Positions 52,542 to 63,035 are shown, counted from the stretch's first letter. The stretch: 64,000 nucleotides of DNA from Streptomyces humi (GCF_001005085.2 NZ_LBMU02000010.1:1-64000), one strand, 5' to 3'. A program made the numbers and translations. Notes: a model not told the origin generated them from the letters alone.

Positions 52542-53660
52542 ATGGCGGGCATGGCCGACATCCATGGGTCGTACGACGAGTTGTTCGCCGCTGTGCCCCG
52601 GCTGCTGTCCGGGCTGCTGGACGACGGGGACGCGGGAGGTGCCGTCGCCGTCTTCGTGGACGGGGCGGCCGTGGTGGACGTGTGGGGCGGGTTCGCCGAC
52701 GCCGCGCGGGTGCGGCCGTGGGAGCGGGACACGATCGTCAGCGTGTTCTCCGTGACCAAGACGATGACCGCGCTCTGCGCGCTCGTGCTGATCGACCGGG
52801 GTGAGCTGGACCCGGATGCGCCGGTGGCCCGCTACTGGCCCGAGTTCGCCGCGGCCGGCAAGGAGAACGTGCTGGTACGGCATCTGTTGTCGCACACCGC
52901 CGGGCTGCCCGACTGGGAGGGGCCGGTCGAGGAGCTGTACGACTGGACGGCCGCCACGGCGCGGCTCGCCGGCCAGGCCCCGCAGTGGGAGCCGGGGACC
53001 GCGGCCGGCTACCACTCGCTCACCCAGGGGTTCCTGGTGGGCGAGGTGGTGCGCCGGATCACCGGGCGGACCGTGGGCGGGTTCTTCGCCGCCGAGGTGG
53101 CCGGGCCGCTCGGCGCCGACTTCCATGTCGGGCTGGGGGCCGAGCACGACCGGCGGGTGGCGCTCACCGTGCCGCCGCCGGGGGCGGACGAGGACTACAC
53201 GGCCAGCGCGCCGGGCCGCGACGCGACGGCGCCCTCCACCGCCACCGCGCTCCGGGTCCGGGACGGCAACAGCCTGGCCTGGCGCCGGGCGCAGATCCCC
53301 GCGGCCGGCGGCTTCGGCAACGCCCGATCGGTCGCCCTGGTCCAGTCCCTGCTCGCCTGCGGCGGAACGGTCGGCGGGGTGCGGGTGCTGTCCCCGGAGG
53401 GTTGTGCGCGGGCACGCGAGGTGCAGTTCGAGGGCGTGGACCGGATCCTCGGCATGCCGTGCAGGTACGGCCTCGGGTACGGCCTCTTCGGCAACGCGCT
53501 CGGCTGGGGCGGCTGGGGCGGCGCCCTCGTCTGGGTCGACCCCGAGGAACGGCTGGCGATGGCCTACGTGACGAACCAGATGCGCGAGCCCGCCGCCGAC
53601 AACCGCGGTATCGAACTGGTCATGGCCGCCCAGGACGGCCTCAAGGGGCTCCGCGCCTGA
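52542..53660 (+). CDS. Serine hydrolase (beta-lactamase class C / esterase EstB-like)
   Basis: This 372-residue penicillin-binding-protein-fold hydrolase has the nucleophile motif SVTK at 70-73, GYHSLTQG providing the Tyr-x-Ser site (~161-168), and the C-terminal GGWGGALVWVDPE. It lacks a signal peptide, so it is cytoplasmic and probably an esterase rather than a beta-lactamase. ATG 52542 or 52551; the first is preceded by a G-rich stretch. No operon partner. Confidence 0.85.
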   Translation: MAGMADIHGSYDELFAAVPRLLSGLLDDGDAGGAVAVFVDGAAVVDVWGGFADAARVRPWERDTIVSVFSVTKTMTALCALVLIDRGELDPDAPVARYWPEFAAAGKENVLVRHLLSHTAGLPDWEGPVEELYDWTAATARLAGQAPQWEPGTAAGYHSLTQGFLVGEVVRRITGRTVGGFFAAEVAGPLGADFHVGLGAEHDRRVALTVPPPGADEDYTASAPGRDATAPSTATALRVRDGNSLAWRRAQIPAAGGFGNARSVALVQSLLACGGTVGGVRVLSPEGCARAREVQFEGVDRILGMPCRYGLGYGLFGNALGWGGWGGALVWVDPEERLAMAYVTNQMREPAADNRGIELVMAAQDGLKGLRA

Positions 53661-53679
53661 TCCGTCCCCGGCCCGTCGG

Positions 53680-54063
53680 TCAGCCGCCGCTGCCGTAGGG
53701 GCGGGTGAGGATCTCCAGCCGGTGGCCGTCGGGGTCGTCGAAGTAGGTGCCGCGACCGCCGTCGTTGTGGTTGATCTCGCCGGGGCGGCTGTGGTGCGGG
53801 TCGGCCCAGTAGCCGATGCCGGCCTCCCGGACCCGGCCGAAGATCGCGTCGAAGTCGTCCTCGGAGACCAGGAAGGCGTAGTGCTGCGGCGGGATCTCGC
53901 CGGAACTGTCCATGTAGTCGAGGGTGACGCCGTTCGGCAGTGCGACGGGGACGAACGGACCGTATTCCGGGCTGACTTCGAGACCGAGGATGTCGGCGAG
54001 GAACCTCGCCGAGGCGTGCCTGTCGTGAGCGGCGACGATGGTGTGGTTCAGGTTCACGGTCAT
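53680..54063 (-). CDS. VOC/glyoxalase-superfamily protein
   Basis: This 127-residue single-domain vicinal-oxygen-chelate protein has LNHTIVAAHDRHASARFLADILGL at the N-terminus, and HYAFLVSEDDFDAIFGRV with TYFDDPDGHRLEILTRPY at the C-terminus. The last is the typical metal-binding strand. ATG 54063 is preceded by AGGAGGTCCC. It is divergent from the siderophore-uptake operon and shares its iron-box gap, so iron control is possible but unproven. Confidence 0.88.
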   Translation of the reverse strand: MTVNLNHTIVAAHDRHASARFLADILGLEVSPEYGPFVPVALPNGVTLDYMDSSGEIPPQHYAFLVSEDDFDAIFGRVREAGIGYWADPHHSRPGEINHNDGGRGTYFDDPDGHRLEILTRPYGSGG

Positions 54064-54103
54064 CGTGGGACCTCCTCCCGTCCAACGTACTCCCGGCACC
54101 GGT

Positions 54104-54122
54104 TAAGGTAAGGCTTGCCTTA
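54104..54122. promoter_or_regulatory. Iron box (DmdR/IdeR type operator)
   Basis: TAAGGTAAGGCTTGCCTTA is a 19-base near-palindrome (16 of 19 positions symmetric) closely matching the DtxR/IdeR/DmdR consensus TTAGGTTAGGCTAACCTAA. It lies 23 bases before the siderophore-binding-protein start and implies iron repression of the operon. Confidence 0.85.
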
Positions 54123-54145
54123 GTCGATGATCGGGAGGGCCAGTC

Positions 54146-55201
54146 GTGCGTGCGTTGAGATCGAGGGCCGTCCTGGCCGTGTCCGCCGTGTCCGTGGTGG
54201 GCGCCCTGCTGGCCGGCTGCGGCTCCTCCGCCACCGGCGACAGGGCCGCCGCCCACGCCGACGGGTCCGTGAACAAGGTCGCCGGCGCCTCCGAGGGCCC
54301 CGCCGCCGCACCGAGCGCCCTCGCCGACGGCATGGGCTCCGACAACGCCACCGACGGCAACTTCCCGCGTACGGTCACCCACTTCGAGGGCAGCACCACC
54401 ATCGAGGCACGGCCGGAGCGGATCGCGGTGCTCAGCACCGGGCAGCTCGACGACCTGCTGTCCCTCGGCGTCGTGCCGGCCGCCGGCACCCGCGCCGAGA
54501 ACGCCGGTCTGGTCCCCGACTACCTCGCCGACGCCTTCCCGCAGTACCGGCGGAAGCTCGCGGCGATGACCGACGCGGGCACCCGTCAGTCCCCCAACCT
54601 GGAGTCCCTGGCCGCCGCCAGGCCCGACCTGATCCTGGTCAACGACTCGCTCGGCGACCTCTACCCCCAGCTGTCGAAGATCGCGCCCACCGTGGTCACC
54701 GCGGGCCAGGGCATCAACTGGAAGCGCGACCTGCTGCTGGTCGGCGACGCCGTCGGCAAGGGGCAGCAGGCACGCGAACTCCTCGACGGCATCGTCCGCG
54801 GCGCGAAGGCGAGCGGGTCGGCCCTGAACGGCTCCGCCACCGTGTCGATGGTCCGCTTCACCCCCGACCGGACCCGGATGTTCGGCGTCTCCTCCTTCAC
54901 CGGTTCCATCGCCGTCGACATGGGCCTCTCCCGCCCCGCGTCCCAGCGGTTCACCGCCATCTCGCAGGACATCAGCGCCGAGAAGGTCGACACCGCCGAC
55001 GGCGACTGGATCTTCTACTCGGTACAGGGCGACCCCGCGAAGACGGACGCCGGGAGCACCCTGGCGGGGCCGCTGTGGAAGTCCATGAAGGCGGTGCGCG
55101 CCGGTCACGCCGTCCAGGTCGACGACGACCCCTGGTACCTCAACGCAGGTCCCACGGCCGCGCGACTGGTCGTACGACAGCTCGCCGAGCACCTCCGGTA
55201 A
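54146..55201 (+). CDS. Iron-siderophore ABC transporter substrate-binding lipoprotein
   Basis: This 351-residue type 3 binding protein has the lipoprotein signal LSVVGALLAGCGSS-like region (AVSAVSVVGALLAGC, lipobox LAGC, Cys ~30). Typical FepB/FhuD stretches are RIAVLSTGQLDDLLSLGVVPAA and ARPDLILVNDSLGDLYPQL. GTG 54146 follows GGGAGG. The two permease genes follow directly. With the iron box upstream, it is a siderophore receptor; which siderophore cannot be read. Confidence 0.92.
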   Translation: MRALRSRAVLAVSAVSVVGALLAGCGSSATGDRAAAHADGSVNKVAGASEGPAAAPSALADGMGSDNATDGNFPRTVTHFEGSTTIEARPERIAVLSTGQLDDLLSLGVVPAAGTRAENAGLVPDYLADAFPQYRRKLAAMTDAGTRQSPNLESLAAARPDLILVNDSLGDLYPQLSKIAPTVVTAGQGINWKRDLLLVGDAVGKGQQARELLDGIVRGAKASGSALNGSATVSMVRFTPDRTRMFGVSSFTGSIAVDMGLSRPASQRFTAISQDISAEKVDTADGDWIFYSVQGDPAKTDAGSTLAGPLWKSMKAVRAGHAVQVDDDPWYLNAGPTAARLVVRQLAEHLR

Positions 55202-56194
55202 GTGCGCCGCGCCCTCGTCTGGCCGACGGCCGCCCTCGCGGTGGCCGTCGTCGCCGTGCTCAGCCTCGCCGTCGGCACCCGTGCCGTGCCGCCCGCCACC
55301 GTGTTCGACGCCCTGCTGCACGGCGGGACCTCACCCGACGCCCTGGTCGTACGGTCCCTGCGGCTCCCCCGCACCGGGATCGGCCTCACCGCGGGCGCCG
55401 CGCTCGGTCTCGCCGGGGCGGCCCTCCAGGCCGTCACCCGCAACCCGCTCGCCGACCCCGGCATCCTCGGACTGAGCCAGGGCGCGGCGGCGGGCGTGGT
55501 GCTCGCCATCGTCCTCGGGGGCTCCGCGTACGGCTTCGGGGCGTACGTCTGGTACGCCTTCACCGGCGCCGTCGTCGCCGCGTGCCTGGTGTACGGCGTC
55601 GCCGCGCGCGGCCGGGGCGGGGCGTCGCCCGTGAAGCTGGCGCTCGCCGGCACCGCCCTGTCCGCGATGACCGCGGGCGCCACGACGGTGGTCCTCACCT
55701 CCAGCTCGGCGACCCTCGACCAGTTCCGGTTCTGGCAGGTGGGGGCGCTCAGCGGCCGGGACGCCGGGACGGTCGTACGGATGCTGCCGTTCCTGGCGGC
55801 GGGCGCCGTACTGGTCCTGTCGTGCGCACGCGGTCTCGACGCGCTGGCCCTGGGCGACGAGACGGCCCGCGCGCTCGGGCACCGGGTGCATGTGGTCCGG
55901 GGGTGTGCGGCGCTGGGCGCGACCCTGCTGACCGCGTCCGCGGTGGCGGCGGCCGGACCGATCGCGTTCGTCGGACTGGTCGTGCCGCATCTGGCGCGAC
56001 GGGTGGTGCGGGGCGGCGGGAACGTACGGATCCTGCCGCTGTCGGCGCTGCTGGGGGCGGGGCTGCTGGTGGGGGCCGACGTGGTGGGCCGGGTGGTGCG
56101 GGCCCCTGCGGAGGTGCCGGCGGGTGTGATGACGGCGTTGGTGGGGGTGCCGGTGCTGGTGGGCCTGGTACGGAGGAAAGGTACTGCGACATGA
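55202..56194 (+). CDS. FecCD-family iron-siderophore permease 1
   Basis: This 330-residue permease has about ten helices and the FecCD signatures ALGLAGAALQAVTRNPLADPGILG (~65-88, in parts) and AAGPIAFVGLVVPHLARRVV (~255-274). GTG 55202 starts immediately after the binding-protein stop. Its end overlaps the next frame (ATGA). It forms the membrane channel as a heterodimer with permease 2. Confidence 0.93.
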   Translation: MRRALVWPTAALAVAVVAVLSLAVGTRAVPPATVFDALLHGGTSPDALVVRSLRLPRTGIGLTAGAALGLAGAALQAVTRNPLADPGILGLSQGAAAGVVLAIVLGGSAYGFGAYVWYAFTGAVVAACLVYGVAARGRGGASPVKLALAGTALSAMTAGATTVVLTSSSATLDQFRFWQVGALSGRDAGTVVRMLPFLAAGAVLVLSCARGLDALALGDETARALGHRVHVVRGCAALGATLLTASAVAAAGPIAFVGLVVPHLARRVVRGGGNVRILPLSALLGAGLLVGADVVGRVVRAPAEVPAGVMTALVGVPVLVGLVRRKGTAT

Positions 56195-57489
56195 GGCGTA
56201 CCCGGAGTGAGGGCTGGGGCCGGGGTTTCGCTCACCGGCGCTCGCCGGGTGCCGCTGCGCCCACCCTCCCCCACTCTCGGCTTCGTTCGAGCGGCGGGAC
56301 CCCCATCGCCCCAGCGGCACGACTGCCCGCAGCTGGGATGAGTGACAAGAGCGCGGGCGGCTGGGACGAAACGGCCGGACAGCGTCCCGTCAGGGGCGCG
56401 GGGAACGGCGCGCCCAGCCCCCACCAGCCCGCAGAGACAACCGCGCTCCACCCCCACCGGCCCGCCGGGACATACGCGCTCCGCCCCCACCCCCGCTTCT
56501 CCCTCCTCCTCCACAGACGGTCGGTGATCGTCGCCCTCGGGCTGCTCGCCCTCCTCGCAGCCGCCCTGACCGCCTCCGCCTGCCTCGGTCAGACCTACGT
56601 CCCGCCCCTCGACGTCTGGCGCACCCTCCGCGGCGACCCCACCCCGTACGCCCTGGTCGTCGGCGAACTGCGCGTGCCCCGCGCAGCGGTCGGCGCCCTC
56701 GTCGGCGTGGCCCTCGGCCTCGCCGGGGCCCTCGTGCAGACCGTCACCCGGAACCCGCTGGCAAGCCCGGATGTCATCGGCGTGGGGCACGGCGCCGCCG
56801 CCGCGACCGTGCTCGCCCTGGCCACCGGCGTCACCGCGGCCCCCGCCGCGATGCCCCTCGTGGCCGTCGGCGGGGGCCTGGCCGCCGCCGCCCTCGTGTA
56901 CGCGCTGGCCTGGCGCCACGGCATGCGGCCCGCCCGCTTCGTGCTCACCGGTGTCGGTGTCGGCGTCGCGCTGTCCGCCGTCGTCCAGCTGTATCTCACC
57001 GACAGTGAGCTGGACGCGGCCGAGCAGGTCAAGCTGTGGCTGACCGGCAGCCTGAACGGCCGCGGCTGGGACCAGGCCGGCCCGCTCGCCGTCGTCCTGC
57101 TGCTCACCCTGCCGGGACTGGTGTGGGCGGCCCGGGCCGCGCGCCCCCTGGGGCTGGACCCCGACACTGCCGCCGCCCTCGGTCTGCGGGTCGGCCGCGC
57201 CCGCCTCGGCCTCACGCTCCTCGGCGTCGTGCTCGCCGCCACCGCCACCGGCGCCGCCGGGCCGATCGGGTTCGTCGCGCTGACCGCGCCCCAGCTGGCC
57301 AGGCGGCTGACCCGCACCCCGCAGCTCCCGCTGGTCTGCTCGGCGCTGACGGGCGCGGTCGTGCTGGTGACCGCCGACCTGGCGGCCCGCACCCTGGTCC
57401 CTCCGCTGGAGATCCCGGTGGGTGCGCTGACCTCCCTGGTCGGCGGTCCCTATCTGCTGTACCTGCTGGGCCGCGGGCGGGCGCGCTGA
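56191..57489 (+). CDS. FecCD-family iron-siderophore permease 2, with repeat-derived N-terminal extension
   Basis: The permease core starts near GTG 56524 (VIVALGLLALLAA) and shows GVALGLAGALVQTVTRNPLASPDVIG and AAGPIGFVALTAPQLARRL. In frame before it are about 111 residues of low-complexity sequence, starting at an ATG that overlaps permease 1 (ATGA). These bases include Streptomyces intergenic-repeat sequence (56255-56445). Candidate starts are 56191, 56338 (ATG) and 56524 (GTG). Coupling favours 56191, but family length (about 320-350) favours 56524 (321 residues). No ATPase gene follows. Confidence 0.8.
   Translation: MRRTRSEGWGRGFAHRRSPGAAAPTLPHSRLRSSGGTPIAPAARLPAAGMSDKSAGGWDETAGQRPVRGAGNGAPSPHQPAETTALHPHRPAGTYALRPHPRFSLLLHRRSVIVALGLLALLAAALTASACLGQTYVPPLDVWRTLRGDPTPYALVVGELRVPRAAVGALVGVALGLAGALVQTVTRNPLASPDVIGVGHGAAAATVLALATGVTAAPAAMPLVAVGGGLAAAALVYALAWRHGMRPARFVLTGVGVGVALSAVVQLYLTDSELDAAEQVKLWLTGSLNGRGWDQAGPLAVVLLLTLPGLVWAARAARPLGLDPDTAAALGLRVGRARLGLTLLGVVLAATATGAAGPIGFVALTAPQLARRLTRTPQLPLVCSALTGAVVLVTADLAARTLVPPLEIPVGALTSLVGGPYLLYLLGRGRAR
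56255..56445. repeat. Intergenic-type GC-rich repeat between two coupled permease genes
   Basis: Two blocks, one with CCCACCCTCCCCCACTCTCG (56258-56277) and one with GGGGCGCGGGGAACGGCGCG (56392-56411), resemble elements usual between Streptomyces genes. They lie inside an operon and inside an open frame. Confidence 0.6.
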
Positions 57490-57490
57490 C

Positions 57491-58534
57491 TCAGATCGTC
57501 GCGGTGTCGATCACGAAGCGGTAGCGGACGTCACTGTTGACGACCCGGTCGTACGCCTCGTTGATCTGGTCGGCGCTGATGAGTTCGATCTCCGCGCCCA
57601 GGTTGTGCTCGGCGCAGAAGTCGAGCATCTCCTGGGTCTCCGGGATGCCGCCGATTCCGGAGCTGCTCAGGCTGCGGCGGTTGCCGAAGACGGAGGAGAG
57701 CAGGATGTGCACGGGCTCCTCGGGGATGCCGACGTTGACCATCGCGCCGTCGGTGCGCAGCAGCGACAGGTAGGCGTCGAAGTCCAGCGGGGCCGACACC
57801 GTGTTGAGGATGATGTCGAAGGTGCCCTTGAGCTCCTCGAAGGTCTTCGGGTCGCTGGTCGCGCGGTAGTGCGTGGCGCCCAGCTTCAGGCCGTCGTCCT
57901 TCTTGCGCAGGGACTGGGACAGGACGGTGACCTCGGCGCCGAGCGCGGCGGCGATCTTCACGCCCATGTGGCCCAGGCCGCCGAGACCGACGACCGCGAC
58001 CTTCTTGCCGGGACCGGCGTTCCAGTGCTTGAGGGGGGAGTACGTGGTGATGCCGGCGCACAGCAGGGGGGCCGCCACGTCGAGCGACAGGCCGTCCGGG
58101 ATGCGGACGACGTAGTTCTCGTCGACGACGATCTTCTGCGAGTAGCCGCCGTAGGTGGGCCGGCCGTCCTTGCCGACGGCGTTGTACGTCCAGGTGGGGC
58201 CGCCGCCGGTGCAGTACTGCTGGAGACCGGCCTTGCAGTTGTCGCACTCGCGGCAGGAGTCGACCATGCAGCCGACGCCCACCCGGTCCCCCACCGCGTA
58301 CTTGGTGACACCCGTGCCGACCTCGGAGACGACGCCCGCGATCTCGTGACCGGGCACCATCGGGAAGATCGCCGTACCCCAGCCCTCGCGGGCCTGGTGG
58401 ATGTCGGAGTGACAGATACCGGCGAACTCGACGTCGATGAGCACGTCGAACTCGCCGACCGCGCGCCGCTCGATCGTGGTCCGCTCCAGCGGGGCCTTGG
58501 CGGCGGGCGCGGCGTAAGCAGCAACAGTGGACAT
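57491..58534 (-). CDS. Zinc-dependent NAD(P) alcohol dehydrogenase (CAD-like)
   Basis: This 347-residue medium-chain dehydrogenase has catalytic zinc ligands in GICHSDIH (Cys40 region) and GHEIAGVV, a structural zinc with [15 protein letters not shown] (four cysteines, ~95-109), and the cofactor loop [13 protein letters not shown] (~178-190). It resembles YahK/AdhC aldehyde reductases. ATG 58534 with AGGAGA nine bases upstream. It is divergent from an XRE-type regulator, with a 174-base gap. Confidence 0.93.
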   Translation of the reverse strand: MSTVAAYAAPAAKAPLERTTIERRAVGEFDVLIDVEFAGICHSDIHQAREGWGTAIFPMVPGHEIAGVVSEVGTGVTKYAVGDRVGVGCMVDSCRECDNCKAGLQQYCTGGGPTWTYNAVGKDGRPTYGGYSQKIVVDENYVVRIPDGLSLDVAAPLLCAGITTYSPLKHWNAGPGKKVAVVGLGGLGHMGVKIAAALGAEVTVLSQSLRKKDDGLKLGATHYRATSDPKTFEELKGTFDIILNTVSAPLDFDAYLSLLRTDGAMVNVGIPEEPVHILLSSVFGNRRSLSSSGIGGIPETQEMLDFCAEHNLGAEIELISADQINEAYDRVVNSDVRYRFVIDTATI

Positions 58535-58708
58535 GAGGGGGGTTCTCCTAGGGATGACGTCGCGCCCGGTTGCCTTCTTCCGTTCCGGGCACGCTTCCAG
58601 CCTCCCCCACGCTACGTCCGTCACCCAGCCCCCGCCTCTGCGTACGTCCGCTGTGCCTACCACTGGCGGGGTCAGGTTCCGGTGCGTACGACCGTGAATA
58701 CTGGAGGT

Positions 58709-59629
58709 ATGGAAGACCACCCCCTGCCCGCCTCCCCGGCCCTGGACCGGCCGTCCCTCTCCCCGTCCCTGGACCGGCGTGCCGAGCTGAGCGAGTTCCT
58801 GCGCAGCCGGCGGGCCCGGCTGCGCCCCGCCGACGTGGGGCTGCCGGACTTCGGGCGGCACCGCAGGGTGCCGGGGCTCAGGCGGGAGGAGCTGGCGCAG
58901 CTGGCCGGGGTGTCGGTGGCGTACTACACGCGCCTGGAGCAGGGCAACGGACGGAACGTGTCGGCGGAGGTGCTGGACTCGATCGCCCGCGCGCTGCGGC
59001 TCTCCGACGCGGAGCACGCGCACCTCACCCATCTCGCCAAGGGCAAGCAGCACAAGAAGAAGCCGTCGGGGCGGCCCCAGCAGGTGCGGGCGCCGCTGGC
59101 GCAGCTGCTGGACGCGATGGAGGGCGTGCCCGCCTACATCGTGGGGCGGCGCTCGGAGATCCTGGCGTGGAACCGGCTGGCGGCGGCGGTCTTCGGCGAC
59201 TGGGCGGAGCTGCCGGCCGCGGAGCGCAACTGGGCGCGGCTGACGTTCCTGCGTCCCGACTACCGCGATCTCTTCGTCGACTGGGAGCAGAAGGCGATCG
59301 ACATCGTGTGCCAGCTGCGGATGGACGCGGGCTGCTATCCCGACGACACCCGGCTGTCCGCGCTGGTGGGCGAACTCTCCGTGAAGAGCGAGGAGTTCCG
59401 CCGGCTGTGGGCGACGCACGACGTCAAGGAGAAGAGCCACGGGCTGAAGCGGATGCACCACTCGCTGGTGGGTGAGCTGTCGCTGAACTACGAGTCGTTC
59501 CGGATGCCGGACGACATGGACCAGGCCCTGGTCACGTACCACGCGGAGCCGGGTTCGGCGTCGGCGGAGGCGCTGCGGCTGCTGGCCAGCTGGGGCCGGG
59601 ACGCGACCCGGGTGCCGTCCGCCCCCTGA
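58709..59629 (+). CDS. XRE-family regulator with MmyB-like C-terminal domain
   Basis: This 306-residue regulator has the helix-turn-helix [26 protein letters not shown] (about 53-78, in parts) followed by [20 protein letters not shown]. The C-terminal MmyB-like ligand-binding (PAS-like) domain (~125-300) contains [18 protein letters not shown] and [15 protein letters not shown] 58709; GGAGG sits only one base before it, which is unusual for a ribosome site. It probably controls the divergent dehydrogenase, as is common for this pair in actinobacteria. Confidence 0.92.
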   Translation: MEDHPLPASPALDRPSLSPSLDRRAELSEFLRSRRARLRPADVGLPDFGRHRRVPGLRREELAQLAGVSVAYYTRLEQGNGRNVSAEVLDSIARALRLSDAEHAHLTHLAKGKQHKKKPSGRPQQVRAPLAQLLDAMEGVPAYIVGRRSEILAWNRLAAAVFGDWAELPAAERNWARLTFLRPDYRDLFVDWEQKAIDIVCQLRMDAGCYPDDTRLSALVGELSVKSEEFRRLWATHDVKEKSHGLKRMHHSLVGELSLNYESFRMPDDMDQALVTYHAEPGSASAEALRLLASWGRDATRVPSAP

Positions 59630-59646
59630 CCTCCCCGCACGGGGAA

Positions 59647-59679
59647 CGGCCCGCCGGAAGCCGCGCTTCCGACGGGCCG
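59647..59679. terminator. Bidirectional terminator between the XRE gene and the S8 protease gene
   Basis: CGGCCCG-C-CGGAAGC and GCTTCCG-A-CGGGCCG, 15-base arms with one mismatch and a 3-base loop, lie between two converging genes. Confidence 0.8.
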
Positions 59680-59711
59680 CTCGCTGAGGGTCTACTCGGC
59701 GGCTGACGCGC

Positions 59712-62700
59712 TCACTTGGCGTAGTACGCGTTGTAGATCGAGATCGTCGACCGGTTGCCCTTCTTGTCGGCGATCTTGGCGTGGAACGAGACTGCCTTGC
59801 CCTTGGCCGGGTTCTTGACGGTGATCTTGCCGTGGCTGACCGTCAGCTTCTTCCAGGTCTGGCCGTAGTCGTACGACACGTAGACCGTCAGGGACTTCAG
59901 GTTGCGGCCGGCGGCCGAACCCTCGACGGTGACCGGGAAGGTGACCGTGCTGCCCGCCGTGACGCGGCTGTCGAGACCGGTCTTGGCGCCGAAGTGGACG
60001 GTGGAGGCGGGCAGCTTGGCCGGCACGCCGTTGCCCGGCTTCTTCGAGTGGAAGGTCCAGCTCGCGTCGATCCGGGTGGAGGCGGCCGCGACCTTGACCG
60101 AGCGGATGACCGAGGTGGTCAGCTTGTACTCGGCGTCGCCGGACGGCACGGTGAACAGGCCGTCGCCGAACAGCGGGTCCTTGTTGGAGCCCACCTTGGT
60201 GCCGTTGCGGTACAGGGTGGTGTTCACCGACAGGAAGTCGGAGGACCCGGGGTGCTTGGCGCTGTCGGAGAACAGCGGGACGATGCCGTAGATCTGGTTG
60301 CCGTCCCGGTAGAGCCCGTACTCGGAGGTGAGGTGCGGGCCGAACACGGCGGTGTTGAAGGTGTTCTGGTAGGTCTTGCCGGCCTGGTAGGCCTTCGCTT
60401 CGCCGACGGTGTAGTAGGCGTCGGCGACCGGGAAGCCCTGGGCGTCGTGGGAGCCGAACTGCATGGCGTCGAAGGCCCACTGGGCGTGGTCGGCGGTGGA
60501 GAGGTGGAAGGTGCGGGAGCCGGGCAGCTTCTGCTCCACGGCGTCGCCCATGACGACGTCCTCGCCGACGACACCCCACGGGGCGACCGCGCCGGTCTTG
60601 CCCGGCGCGGACGCGCCGACGGTGTTCCGGACCGTGGCCAGCTCGCCGGCCTTGAAGTGCCGGACCTTGCCGGCCTGGAACTTCCTTACCAGGGCGCTGG
60701 TGGCGACGTCGTACTCCTCGTCGGCGCCCTTGGTGAACTGGCCGCTCCAGGTCTGGGTCAGGCCGTCCGTGACCTCGCCGCCCAGCGGCGCGGTCCGGAT
60801 CTTGTCGAAGGTGTCGAAGCCGACGCCGAACCCGACGCCCGCGGGGTCGTACATGTAGTCGATGGTCGCGGAGTGCGGCTGGGCCTGCGCGTCCGGCACG
60901 GTGATGTCGGACGCCTTGGTGGTGCGGGCGTCGACGGTGACCGTGAGGTCCCTGGTGACGCTCAGCTTCGGCTGGACCAGCCAGTCGAGACCGCCGTCGA
61001 AGGTGGTGAGGTCCTTCGCGATCCAGGCGTCGAGCAGGTACGTGCCCTTCGGCACCCGGATCGTGGTGGTGCCGGAGTCGGACACCGGCACGTTGATCGC
61101 GCTGCCGCTGCCGAGGCCCGCGTAGCCGACCAGAGCGGTGTTGTAGACGCCGGTCGGGTTCCCGTCCCGCCCGATGTGCTTGACGGTCACGCTGTACGAC
61201 TGGACCTCGCGCTGGACCGCGGCCGCCGTACGGACGGTCTGGCCGCCGCCGGTCGCCGTCACGTACGCCGAGTAGCCGCCGTCGAGGGTGCCGCCCAGCT
61301 TGGTGTCGACGGTGACGTCGACGGAGGCCGTGCCGCCCGCCGGTACGGTCACCTTGGTCGCGCCCAGCTTGAAGAAGCCGGCCGGGGCCGTCGCGCCCTT
61401 GGGGTCGGTGGCGGTCGCCGCGAGGCTGAGGGTGACGTCCTTGGTGCCGAGGTTGCGGTAGGTCAGCTGCTTGGTGACCGGGGTGTCGTCGGTGTGCGGC
61501 CACTGCTGCACTCCGAAGTTGACCGACGACGGCTCGGCGAGCACGGTCTGCTTGATGGCCTTGTCGACGGCGATCCGGCCCGTGCCCTGCTGGAACGGCG
61601 AGTACTTGCCGCCCTTGGCGGAGCCGGTCAGGGCCGCCTTCAGCTCCTGGTAGCCCCAGTCCGGGTGCTCCTGCTTGAGGATCGCGGCGGCGCCCGCCAC
61701 GTGCGGGGTGGCCATCGACGTACCGGAGATGGTCAGGTAGCCGGCCGGGTTCTCGCCGACCTCCTGGTCGATGAGGCTGCCCTTGGCCGCGGCGGCGGTG
61801 ATGTCGACGCCCGGCGCGGTGACGTCCGGCTTGAGGGAGCCGTCGGCGGCGGGGCCGGTGGAGGAGAAGTCGGCGAGCTTGTCGTTGCCGTCGACGGCGC
61901 CGACGGTGAGCGCGGACTCGGCGCTGCCCGGCGAACCGATCGACTGGGGGCCCTCGTTGCCCGCGGCGATCGCGAACAGGATGCCCTTCTCCTTGGAGAG
62001 CTTGTTGACCTCGGCCTCCAGCGGGTCGATCTCCGGGGAGTCGTAGCCGCCGAGGCTGAGGTTGACGACGTCGGCGCCCTCGGCCGCCGCCCACTCCATG
62101 CCGGCGAGGATCCCGGAGTCGTCACCGGAGCCGGTGTCGTCGAGGACCTTGCCGTTGAGGATCTTCGCGCCGGGTGCGACACCCGTGTACTTGCCGTGCG
62201 ACTTGGCGCCGGTGCCGGCCGCGATGGACGCGACGTGCGTGCCGTGGCCGAAGTGGTCGGAGGCGTCGGTGGCCGTGGTGAAGTTCTTGGAGGCGATCAC
62301 CTGGTCCTTGAGGTCCGGGTGGGTGGTGTCCACACCGGTGTCCAGGACGGCGATCTTGACGCCCTTGCCGTTGTAGCCGGCCGCCCACGCCGTGGGGGCG
62401 CCGATCTGCGGCACGGACTTGTCGAGGCTGGCCTTGCGGACGCCGTCCAGCCAGACGTGCGCGATACCGGAGGCCGCCCTGTCGCCGTCGGTGACGGCGT
62501 CCCACAGCTCGGGTGTGTCCTTGACCGGGGTCTGCACGGCGTCCGCGTTGAGCGCCTTGAGGCTGTGCCGCAGGGTGCCCGCGTCCCGGACGTCGGCCTT
62601 GGCCGCGGGGGCGGCACCGCTGTAGCCGACGATGACCTTCAGGCCGTTCTTCTGTGCCCTGCGGGTCGCGGCCTTGTTCAACTCGGTGACGTCGAACAGC

Positions 62701-63035
62701 CGTTGGTCCAGCTTTCCGGAGGCCACCAGTTGGACGGCGTCACCGGGCACGACGAGGGTGTGTCCTTCGATCTTGCTGATCCGGAACGGTATGTGCTCGC
62801 GCCCCTTCGCCCGGTCCAGGCCGACGACGCGGCCCTTGGCGTCGAGGGCGACCCGGTCGCCGGTGATCAGGGTGACGTGCTGCTTGGCGGTGAGCGAAGA
62901 GCGGGCCGCGGCGACGGCCGAGGCGGCTCGCGGTTCCGGCTTCGCCGACGCCGGGCTGGTCATGCCCGCGGCGAGGGCCACGGCCGCGGCCGTGGCCACG
63001 GTGGCGCCGGCGGCTCTTTTCACTTGTCTGCGCAA
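59712..63035 (-). CDS. Large secreted subtilisin-like S8 serine protease
   Basis: This protein of about 1107 residues has a signal peptide (~1-31, ending SPASA), then a pro-region (40-205). The S8 catalytic domain has Asp232 (AVLDTGVD), His264 (GHGTHVAS), Asn360 (AIAAGNEG) and Ser440 ([12 protein letters not shown]). The long C-terminal part (~480-1107) is beta-rich with Ig/FN-like strands, a domain often seen in Streptomyces subtilases. The start is uncertain: TTG 63035 has GGGGGAG just upstream; GTG 63023 is the alternative. An inverted repeat lies in the gap upstream (63114-63144). Confidence 0.92.
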   Translation of the reverse strand: MRRQVKRAAGATVATAAAVALAAGMTSPASAKPEPRAASAVAAARSSLTAKQHVTLITGDRVALDAKGRVVGLDRAKGREHIPFRISKIEGHTLVVPGDAVQLVASGKLDQRLFDVTELNKAATRRAQKNGLKVIVGYSGAAPAAKADVRDAGTLRHSLKALNADAVQTPVKDTPELWDAVTDGDRAASGIAHVWLDGVRKASLDKSVPQIGAPTAWAAGYNGKGVKIAVLDTGVDTTHPDLKDQVIASKNFTTATDASDHFGHGTHVASIAAGTGAKSHGKYTGVAPGAKILNGKVLDDTGSGDDSGILAGMEWAAAEGADVVNLSLGGYDSPEIDPLEAEVNKLSKEKGILFAIAAGNEGPQSIGSPGSAESALTVGAVDGNDKLADFSSTGPAADGSLKPDVTAPGVDITAAAAKGSLIDQEVGENPAGYLTISGTSMATPHVAGAAAILKQEHPDWGYQELKAALTGSAKGGKYSPFQQGTGRIAVDKAIKQTVLAEPSSVNFGVQQWPHTDDTPVTKQLTYRNLGTKDVTLSLAATATDPKGATAPAGFFKLGATKVTVPAGGTASVDVTVDTKLGGTLDGGYSAYVTATGGGQTVRTAAAVQREVQSYSVTVKHIGRDGNPTGVYNTALVGYAGLGSGSAINVPVSDSGTTTIRVPKGTYLLDAWIAKDLTTFDGGLDWLVQPKLSVTRDLTVTVDARTTKASDITVPDAQAQPHSATIDYMYDPAGVGFGVGFDTFDKIRTAPLGGEVTDGLTQTWSGQFTKGADEEYDVATSALVRKFQAGKVRHFKAGELATVRNTVGASAPGKTGAVAPWGVVGEDVVMGDAVEQKLPGSRTFHLSTADHAQWAFDAMQFGSHDAQGFPVADAYYTVGEAKAYQAGKTYQNTFNTAVFGPHLTSEYGLYRDGNQIYGIVPLFSDSAKHPGSSDFLSVNTTLYRNGTKVGSNKDPLFGDGLFTVPSGDAEYKLTTSVIRSVKVAAASTRIDASWTFHSKKPGNGVPAKLPASTVHFGAKTGLDSRVTAGSTVTFPVTVEGSAAGRNLKSLTVYVSYDYGQTWKKLTVSHGKITVKNPAKGKAVSFHAKIADKKGNRSTISIYNAYYAK

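Noticed and set aside
54127..56190. Long open frame preceding the second iron permease in the same phase
   Set aside because: It overlaps the binding-protein and first-permease genes in another frame and has Arg/Pro/Gly-rich, non-protein-like sequence. Only the part from 56191 onward is a plausible coding start.
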